Assembly: GCA_959347315.1 (NCBI GenBank)
Contig: OY365807.1
Span: 37,039,645 to 37,103,644 of the forward strand
DNA length: 64,000 nt
Reading direction: 5' to 3'
Source of the DNA: Bimastos eiseni
Lineage: Eukaryota > Annelida > Clitellata > Crassiclitellata > Lumbricidae
Positions 56,908-64,000 of the stretch are shown in pieces (within the stretch, counting starts at the first letter, position 1; each line of letters starts with the position of its first letter). The position numbers and the translations under genes were made by a program. Below the pieces are notes generated by a model. It had not been told where the DNA came from. It saw nothing but the letters and a program-made list of their open reading frames with translations, and searched no databases.

Positions 56908-57694
56908 TTGTGACGATGTGTGACGAGGGGAGGGTCGACAAAATGTGACGTCACACCTTCACATCAAACATCAAATGCGTACATGCGTACCTTCATTAAA
57001 AATTTCCCTCAGTTACACAAGTTTCACATTACTAATAATTGCTACCGCAAGTTAACAATACTAATTATGATCGCTGCGTTCCTAATTTTTTTTGGATTGT
57101 TTGCTTTACACTCGATGTCAATTTTGGGGTCCCAATTGGAAGTGAGGCAGTCATTCTGTAACACACAACTGTGACACAAGCAGGACTCGATTATCCCGCC
57201 CAAAGGCACATGCCACAGAGAGTCGCTGCACGTTGGCAACGTGAACTAAAGGTCTTAATCGCAAACGAAGAGATGGAGCGAGTGTGGATTGGATATTATT
57301 TATTCCATGTAGGAGCATTTTCTTCACCGTGGCAGAATGGAGAGGCATAAAATCTGGATTATTTCGAGTCATTTGTATTAAACATTTTTTTTACAAATGT
57401 AATGATTCCGCCAACGCCTTTTATCTTGAGGAATGCATACAAATTGTAAAAATTATACTTTTTCCATTTTTCTTCGTTCAACTATATAGTTTTAAGCATT
57501 TTTCTAGTTTTAATTAGTTTTATTGATAATTATAAGAAAATTCGCATATGACATTCTGGAGATTGGTTTTTCGGGGAGAGGTAGAGCTTTGTAGCGTCAT
57601 ATTTTAGGGTGGTCATAACAATTGTGACGACGCGTGACGAGGGGAGGGGTCAAAAATCGTCAAAAACTTGCTTTGCATCATTTATGGACGGCAC
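56908..57694. repeat. Direct repeat of TTGTGACGA..GTGACGAGGGGAGG motif, transposon scraps
   Basis: A 36-base segment at 56908-56943 is nearly repeated at 57622-57657 in the same orientation, about 710 bases apart. The second continues into TTTATGGACGGCACC, the inverse of a GGTGCCGTCCATAAA terminus seen in common metazoan DNA transposons. The two may be ends of different copies. Confidence 0.5.
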
Positions 57695-57989
57695 CTTAGC
57701 AAACGCACATGTAATTGGACATAGAAATTGAATGCAAAGTAACACATATAGAAGTTCCAACAATGAATAATGTACAAAGATAATAATAGCTATAGACCTA
57801 ATGTGTAGTAATAATTATTATGACATAGGCATAGTGTTATATGAGTAAAGTATCCTAGCATTGGATCCCTTTCTATAGCAAATGGGTTATAAGGCGGAAG
57901 TTCACGGTAGAGAGTAGGACTATTGGTGTTTCATCATGCACTTATTGAGTATGTGCGCACAGTACACTTTTATTGGTCTGGCAATCGGT

Positions 57990-58600
57990 CGCCTGCAGAA
58001 TAAAGTGTGAACCGTAGGCCTATACGGATAAAGTAATATAATGTGAAGTTATTTGTCAAGGGTGTCGCATTGTTTTTGTCAGCAGCATAACTTCTGGTTG
58101 GTCGAGTGCCGCATGGTAGGCCTAAACCAGACTGGGTGTGGATGAAAGGGTGAGTTGAGATGAGGACCATCAGGTAGGCCCTAGTCATCGATCCGAGAAA
58201 GATCCACGCGTTCGGTTGTTGAGATATAATCGACACTATGACAGGCTGGAGATAGATCGGTAGTTAGAAATGATTTCTTTACCGAGCAATGGTTTCTTGA
58301 GAAATGGGGTAACTAAAGAACGTTTGAACAGTAGGCCTAGAGGGGAAGTTGCCAGTAGATAAAGAGAGGTGGATTACTTTGGTTATAACGGCATTGAAGG
58401 GAACAAGGAGTGCATGGCTAAGATGCGCAATCTTCAGTATTAAAGGAGGCATTATGGCTGAGTTCGCACTGCTTGTTATAGGAAGAGATTGTAACATACT
58501 GGATATTTCAGTCTATGAGATTGGTTTGAAGGCGGATAATGATGATAGGGCTAGTTGGCGATCGATGAAGGATGAGAGTAATGAACGGAGGAAGAGGATC
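57990..58600 (-). mobile_element. LINE relic: RT N-terminal part (CR1-like)
   Basis: Minus-strand translation gives S-L-S-T-G-N-F-P-S-R just before the RT core, then, after shifts, V-D-L-S-R-I-D-D, P-D-G-P-H-L-N-S-P-F and F-R-P-T-M-R-H-S-T. The canonical forms are F-P-x-x-x-K-x-A-x-V-x-P-L-L-K-K and F-Q-S-G-F-R-P-x-H-S-T-E-T-A. Stops and frameshifts make it non-functional. Upstream linker remnants may reach about 58900. Confidence 0.65.
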
Positions 58601-60211
58601 TGGGGGTAAATCGAGTGTGGAGTGGGAAAGAGCTCATGATTGAAGAGAGAAATGGAGTAGAGTGCCTTTTCTAGAGAAGAAAGAACAAAACGACTCAGCC
58701 ATTGGAGAAGATGGACGAGCGTTTGGATGTGTGCTGGAGGAGTGCCGATGGAGGAGTTGGTTTATAGTTTTCCAACGAAGGTGAGCATCTGGATTGAGCC
58801 AACGAAGAGTAAACTCTCTTGTTTGCCGTAGCCAGAATGTGCTGATATCTATTTGTGGTAAAACCTAGCTGAATTAGACGACATGCAATTTGTAGCAAAT
58901 ATAGTTACGAGTGAGATTAATTTTTTCAAAGGCAAAACTAGTATGACTTGCAATGTGCACACGATTGTGTGGGACATTGGTTCTATGTTAATCAAAATAA
59001 TTATGTAGCTCTGTAGGCCTATAGCTTTTCCTCTTTCTGACCCGGCTTTACTAAAAACGGGCTTGGCTCTGCACTCCTGGTATCTCACAAAAGCATCTAA
59101 GTAACGTTTTTTTTAAATCAAGAGTTTTCGATTAAGTTGGTAGTTACTGCTAGTCACGCACCACAGTTCCTTAGGCTGTCGGCCTACGCCCAGAGAGGTA
59201 ACGTTTGAGACCAGAGATATGCCTACATGAAGGCAGTGGAGTGACTGGGTTAGGTTACAGTGCATGGCTATTGGCTACACATAGTGGTTGATTAAGCTCT
59301 CTTACTATTAAATAATAATTAAATCAGCATAATAATTAATAGAAGCCTAACCAGAAGGCCTATATAGCTTACTTCCTTCATGAATTGACCTCCCGGACTC
59401 TGGTCTGGCACCGGAATGGACTAAATAACCCCGCTTTTAATTGCGATTTGATTTGATATAGCGCTGGTTATATATGCTGGTGTCCTCGACGTGACTTTTG
59501 TATGGCGCTGAAAAAATTCGGAGACATATATAGGCCTACTTTACATTACCGATGATGCTATTATGTGAACTATTGACGCTAACACTATGTGAAATAATCT
59601 TTACGTTTTTAAATTTTTATTTCCTGCATCTGTTTCTATTACTGTAAAGACTAAAGTCATTGCAGGTTGCAACTTACGTTAACTATATGTCAGCGATTGA
59701 CGAATTGCCCAACTAGGAATTCGTCAAGCAGAAACCGCATTTAGAATAAATTAGATACGATTGGGTGGTATCCGATCAAGCCATAGAAATGGGGATACTC
59801 AACGACAGAAGAGTTTCAAGTGCTTTGCCCTGATGCCAATGCTAATTATCCTATTAAAGAATTTCAACGTGATTAAGCCACAGTCGACGTCTCTCTTCGG
59901 TCATACTTATCACGCAATGACACTCAACGCTGGTCCTTTGGAAGTCAACGAAACAGACGAAACAGATTAGAATCATTATGCAGATTAGATAATAACTCAT
60001 AGGCCTACGTGAAACGATTTGCATATACGAAGGCGCACTTATAGGCCTACGTATAGGTCTTTTAAAAATCTTCTGCCACAGTATTTGTCATGACTCGCGT
60101 GGAGGCAAAAAGATGGGCGACGGGTGTAGCCTTATATATCTTACTATCTTTCCATCGTCTGCCAGTAGTCAGCAAAAATAGCCATTTATTCTGTAATTTG
60201 ACAGCGCTCTT
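58601..60211. other. Intergenic, no gene recognised
   Basis: Contains several TAGGCCTA strings and no credible exon. The lower part up to about 58900 may still belong to the LINE relic. The 69-codon ORF at 59761-59970 has no domain. Confidence 0.4.
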
Positions 60212-60424
60212 ATTCCAAACATTTTCTTCAGAGGTCCACACGCCTCGACGGCGCAATTGGCCGATTGCAGATGTACTGCAGAGCAATTGTGCTCGAAGGA
60301 CTTGCTCAAGGTCTCTACACAGTGACTGAGCCTCGGACGAGGGTCGAACCCGCTCACTCAGGTAACTCAGCGCACTCTGAGCGTTACGGACCGACCGCTC
60401 TAATCAATCTGCCACCGCGACATT
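60212..60424 (-). mobile_element. tRNA-derived SINE (family A)
   Basis: Minus-strand copy with head near TGTCGCGGTGGCAGATTGAT, a GGGTTCGACCCT B box, the shared CACTGTGTAGAGACCTTGAG body and an end near GTTTGGAATAAG. A GTAACTCAG insertion lies in the tRNA-like part. Confidence 0.85.
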
Positions 60425-60499
60425 GATCTGTTGACACACATAAAACTAGATAGCAGCCGATGGTTCTTTTAAGTCGGGCGCTATAAAGTCACTGCTGCG

Positions 60500-60502
<3 letters not shown>

Positions 60503-60567
<65 letters not shown>
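60503..60567. repeat. (AT)n microsatellite
   Basis: About 64 bases of AT dinucleotides with one interruption. Confidence 0.95.
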
Positions 60568-60631
60568 GCGCAACTCACGCCATACTCATACGCCATACGC
60601 AACTCATGCCATATATATATATAGCACAACT

Positions 60632-60673
60632 CACATAACCTCCAAACATGATTTTATATATATATATATAAGC

Positions 60674-60760
<87 letters not shown>

Positions 60761-60803
60761 TATATATATATATATATATAAAATCATGTTTGGAGGTTAT
60801 GTG
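60632..60803. repeat. Palindrome of about 43-bp arms around a (TG)n microsatellite
   Basis: CACATAACCTCCAAACATGA at 60632, followed by TTTT(AT)nAGC, is mirrored by GC(TTAT)(AT)nAAAA then TCATGTTTGGAGGTTATGTG ending at 60803. The centre (60692-60758) is a pure TG run of about 33 units. No gene is present. Confidence 0.9.
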
Positions 60804-61078
60804 TGTTGTGGAGGGGACAATGTCTATGAGAAAGCGTAGATACATAAGCTTATACATAAGCTAGAGAAACATCGCATCCATGCGAGCTTCTTGAAAAGCA
60901 CAGTAAAATACATTACAATTAATATATATTTGTTAGTTATTCAGAATGAATAACCTTCTATCTATTGCTATATTAATTTTTTGCAATGTATTTTGTATAG
61001 TTTATCTGCTCATCCGAATAATGATTCTTGTTTTGCTTTGGTTGCAGAAAAAATCGAAATCAAAATCAAATCAAAATG

Positions 61079-62204
61079 AATGCGTCAAATTAAAGCTATT
61101 TCCTCTCGTATCAGCCTTAAAAGTAGAATTGGTACTACTTTTAATTTTAAGTGAATGTTTGGAAGTAAGATTTTGTTGTCGTTTGTGACGCGAAATGGCG
61201 CTGTTAAAAGACGATGATCGAGTTTTGAACAGAATTTTACGAACTAAGAAGAGATTTAATTCGTTTCAAATGATTAAAGAGTTTCCTAAAAGGTGATTCA
61301 ATAAAAACACCTTGAATGATCGTATATGATGCGAAGAATCGATGAAACAGGCACTAGGAGTCGTAAACTGCGAGAATCGGTTCGCAAGGCGCGCACACCC
61401 GCTGTCATTGCTCGTGTCACCATCGTGTGTCCGAGTTAATTTGCACAGCTGATAACCTTGGTACAAGCAAATCTCCTCAGCTAATTCAGCGCGAAATAGA
61501 CATTTTGAGAAGGACAATAGTACGTAATGCAAATGATGTCCTAAATTTAATTTGAAGATATTTCGTCTACGTGAAGTCCAACAGCTCTCCTATGATCTTG
61601 CGATAAGAAGCGATTGGAAGCATGCAAGCGTATGAAGCAGTACATGACTGTTGAAAAAATTTATAGGACATGGTTTAGCGAGGAGAAGATAACCTATTCA
61701 CGGAACAGACTTCTACAAACACCCAAAATGATCGTGCATATATATGATCGTGTTAGTAAAAAAAAGGAGATATGATGTAGAATGTATGAATTGCAGAATG
61801 TACGGCTGCTGAAAGGAAGAAAACATTTATCGCAAAGTGTTTTCTGTTGCGGTTTCGAAGTTTGACAGAACTGTCATAATAGCCACGTTCTTATTCTATC
61901 CTCTGTTATGAAACGCTCTAATCGTTTGAAACGAATCAAATCCCTTATCAGTTCACAAAATATGGATCAAAACTCGGTCATCATATGTCAACGGCGCCAT
62001 TTTTCGTCACAAACGACAACAAAATATGGTAGCTATGGCTTTTCCAAACATATACTTAAAATTAAAACTAGTACCAATTCGGCCTTTTTCGAAGCTAAAA
62101 TAGAGAGCAATATCTTTAATTTGACGCATTAAACATAAATAAATAATAAATATTGGCGAAGTCATATGCGAGCAAAGTCGGTTCATTTATGCTGGCCCGC
62201 CCTG
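61079..62204 (+). mobile_element. Degenerate Tc1/mariner element with long inverted arms
   Basis: Left arm 61079-61285 and right arm 61908-62130 are inverted copies of each other. The left arm and centre give broken mariner transposase: D-D-R-V-L-N-R-I-L near the start, E-F-P-K-R-x-F-N-K-N-T-L-N-D, S-P-Q-L-I-Q-R-E-I-D-I-L-R-R-T-I-V-R-N-A, then W-F-S-E-E-K-I-T, equivalent to the W-F-x-D-E-K-x-F catalytic block but with Glu for the first catalytic Asp. The remaining DDE region is missing. The right end closes with a mariner-like terminus, CAGGGCGGGCCAGCATAAAT on the minus strand, at 62204 next to TA. Dead element. Confidence 0.75.
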
Positions 62205-62270
62205 TATATGAAAAAATATATGCATACATTTTTTTATTCATATTATTTTTATGAAACTTGATATCGCCCA

Positions 62271-62470
62271 TCTTCCAACATTTTTTGGCTCAAAAGTGCA
62301 CACGCCTCGCCGGCGCAATTGCAGCTGTACCCCAGAGCAATTGTGCGCGAAGAACTTGCTCAAGGTCCCTACACAGTGACTGACACCTCGGACGAGGGTC
62401 GAATCCGCGCTCAGCACACACTGAGTACCACGGGCCGACCGCTCTAACCAATCATCCACCATGCCTTACA
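62271..62470 (-). mobile_element. tRNA-derived SINE (family A)
   Basis: Minus-strand copy with head near TAAGGCATGGTGGATGATTG, a GATTCGACCCT B box, the CACTGTGTAGGGACCTTGAG body and end CAAAAAATGTTGGAAG. It lies just outside the mariner right end. Confidence 0.85.
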
Positions 62471-63330
62471 TATGCATGTAAGTATAGACAGACTGGTCCA
62501 ACTGGTTCAATCAACCCACGCGCGCATTGATGACATGATCGTCCGTTTACTAAGCATTGCATAGACTTCTGTAACATCGTAATCAAGCGCTGCATTGCAC
62601 GAGAGTGCAGATCGTTGTTCCAGATTAAATCGTATCTTAAGAGCACAGCTGCTGCTGCTTCTGCTGTTGTTGCTGCTAACCTTTGCATACAAGAGACGTA
62701 ACCATTGATGCCGGTCTAAGTCCGTGAGACACGAAGCCATCTCATCTCTTGCACGTAATGTCGACTTTGTATAGGCCTGCTCTCGATAGACAGCTGCCTA
62801 CGCCGGATAATACAGCGAGCGAAAGCAGGTGCATGATATATTATAGGACTAATGAGCTGCGCGTACATGAACACCGATGTCTTCAGTCGCTGGCGGTGCT
62901 GCTGCTGCTGCTGCTGCTGCTGATGCTGCTGATGCGGGACTTGAGAGAACGATGAAGAAGGCAGACGTCAAGAGCATCATAGAAGGAATGATTAAAAGGA
63001 CAGCTGAGACAATTCTGGTTCGCACAGATTTTATCAATGTCAGCTTATTTCCTGCCAGTATGCCCACAATGGCCCACATGGAGTCCATATAATATATATA
63101 TATAGACGCTTATTTTCTCATAGAGCCCACATGGGTCCAATCTAATGTACATGAAAATCCAGGCTGGGTTCTATCGTTGCGCAAACATACGATGCATTGT
63201 ATCTATATGTTAAAGACAGTGGTTGGCAGCTAATGAGATAAGAAGATTGATCATTAAAGACGAGCACTCCTTAGATTGGCGGTTGATGAAGATAGCGTGG
63301 ATACTGATAGTGTGCACCGGTTATGTACAC
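62471..63330. other. Intergenic with CTG triplet runs; possible first exon
   Basis: (CTG)n-rich runs at about 62648-62680 and 62898-62936. The minus-strand ORF 62849-63088 has a long hydrophobic stretch then a poly-Ala tract from the triplet run. It could be a signal-bearing first exon, but no partner exon or domain supports it. Confidence 0.3.
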
Positions 63331-63339
63331 GTGTGTATA

Positions 63340-63848
63340 TGTATGCATGGATGTATGTTTTAAGTATGTATGTATGTATGTTTGTATGTATGTATGTGTG
63401 GATGTATGCATGTATGTATGTATGTATGTATGTATGTCTGTATGTATGTATGTATGTGTATGTATGTATGTATGTGTGCATGTTTGTATGTATGTATATA
63501 TGTATGTGTATGTTTGTATGTATGTATGTGTGTATGGATGCATGTATGTATCCATGCATGTATGTATGTATGTATGTATGTATGTATGTATGAATGCATG
63601 CATGTATGTATGTATGTATGTATGTCTGTATGTATGTATGTATGTGTATGTATGTATGTATGTGTGCATGTTTGTATGTATGTATATATGTATGTGTATG
63701 TTTGTATGTATGTATGTGTGGATGTATGCATGTCTGTATGTATGTATGTATGTATGTATGTATGTATGTATGTATGTATTTGTGTATGTATGCATGTATG
63801 CATGCATGTATGTATGTATGTATTTATGAGTGTATGTATGTATGTATG

Positions 63849-63882
<34 letters not shown>

Positions 63883-64000
63883 TGTATGTATGTATGTATG
63901 TATGTATGCATGCATGTATGCTAATGGATGTATGTGTGTATGTATGTATGTGTATGTATGTATGTATGTATGTGTGTATATTTGTATGTATGTATGTATG
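63340..64000. repeat. ATGT tetranucleotide satellite with higher-order duplication (runs off the window)
   Basis: At least 660 bases of ATGT units with scattered variants. A stretch of about 109 bases (63424-63532) recurs exactly at 63612-63720, an offset of 188. All long Met/Tyr/Val/Cys and His/Thr/Ile/Tyr ORFs here are artefacts. Confidence 0.95.

Noticed and set aside
63271..63924. Long overlapping ORFs of 168-214 codons on both strands
   Set aside because: They are translations of the ATGT satellite, open in nearly every frame, and consist of His/Thr/Ile/Tyr or Met/Tyr/Val/Cys repeats.

Overview
The window looks like AT-rich nuclear DNA from an invertebrate bilaterian. Coding sequence is split by spliceosomal introns with GT/AG borders, intergenic spacers are long, and there are many short DNA transposons, tRNA-derived SINEs, LINE relics and tetranucleotide satellites. 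The frequent string TAGGCCTA and a filamin with three calponin-homology (CH) domains suggest a marine invertebrate, perhaps an echinoderm or another invertebrate deuterostome. I cannot fix the phylum from sequence alone.

Three protein-coding genes are well supported, all on the minus strand. At 370-1560 lies an intronless GT31 beta-1,3-glycosyltransferase whose metal-binding DxD site reads N-D-N. At 12094-16099 lies a complete four-exon PP2C-type phosphatase of the PPM1L kind (357 codons), membrane-anchored at its N-terminus. At 19470-54860 lies a complete filamin of the Jitterbug/FLN-2 type. I could chain 33 coding exons in frame without a gap, giving 1,749 residues: CH1-CH2-CH3, a proline-rich linker, 14 filamin Ig repeats and a Ser/Asn-rich hinge before the last three repeats. 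Exons 10-25 repeat a four-exon, two-Ig cassette four times, and every intron after exon 9 is phase 1.

Layout. 1-370: a hAT-type MITE and the 3' flank of the glycosyltransferase. 1561-12093: spacer with a duplicated fragment of the glycosyltransferase, microsatellites, a SINE fragment and a LINE relic. 16100-19469: promoter side of the phosphatase, a hAT MITE with an 8-bp target-site duplication (TSD), and the 3' side of the filamin gene. 19470-54860: filamin, whose introns hold a piggyBac-like MITE filled by a TATG satellite, a foldback element, two SINE families, two LINE fragments and several MITEs. 54861-64000: filamin promoter side, then a LINE relic, two SINEs, a rearranged mariner element, a palindrome around a TG microsatellite, and a terminal ATGT satellite.

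The genes do not form a pathway. The glycosyltransferase would act in the Golgi, the phosphatase at the ER membrane in stress-kinase and ceramide-transport control, and the filamin on actin. The PPM1L/GT31 neighbourhood recalls the vertebrate PPM1L-B3GALNT1 pair. I found no convincing new multi-gene system. The most distinctive items are the cassette-built three-CH filamin, the altered DxD site and the foldback elements.
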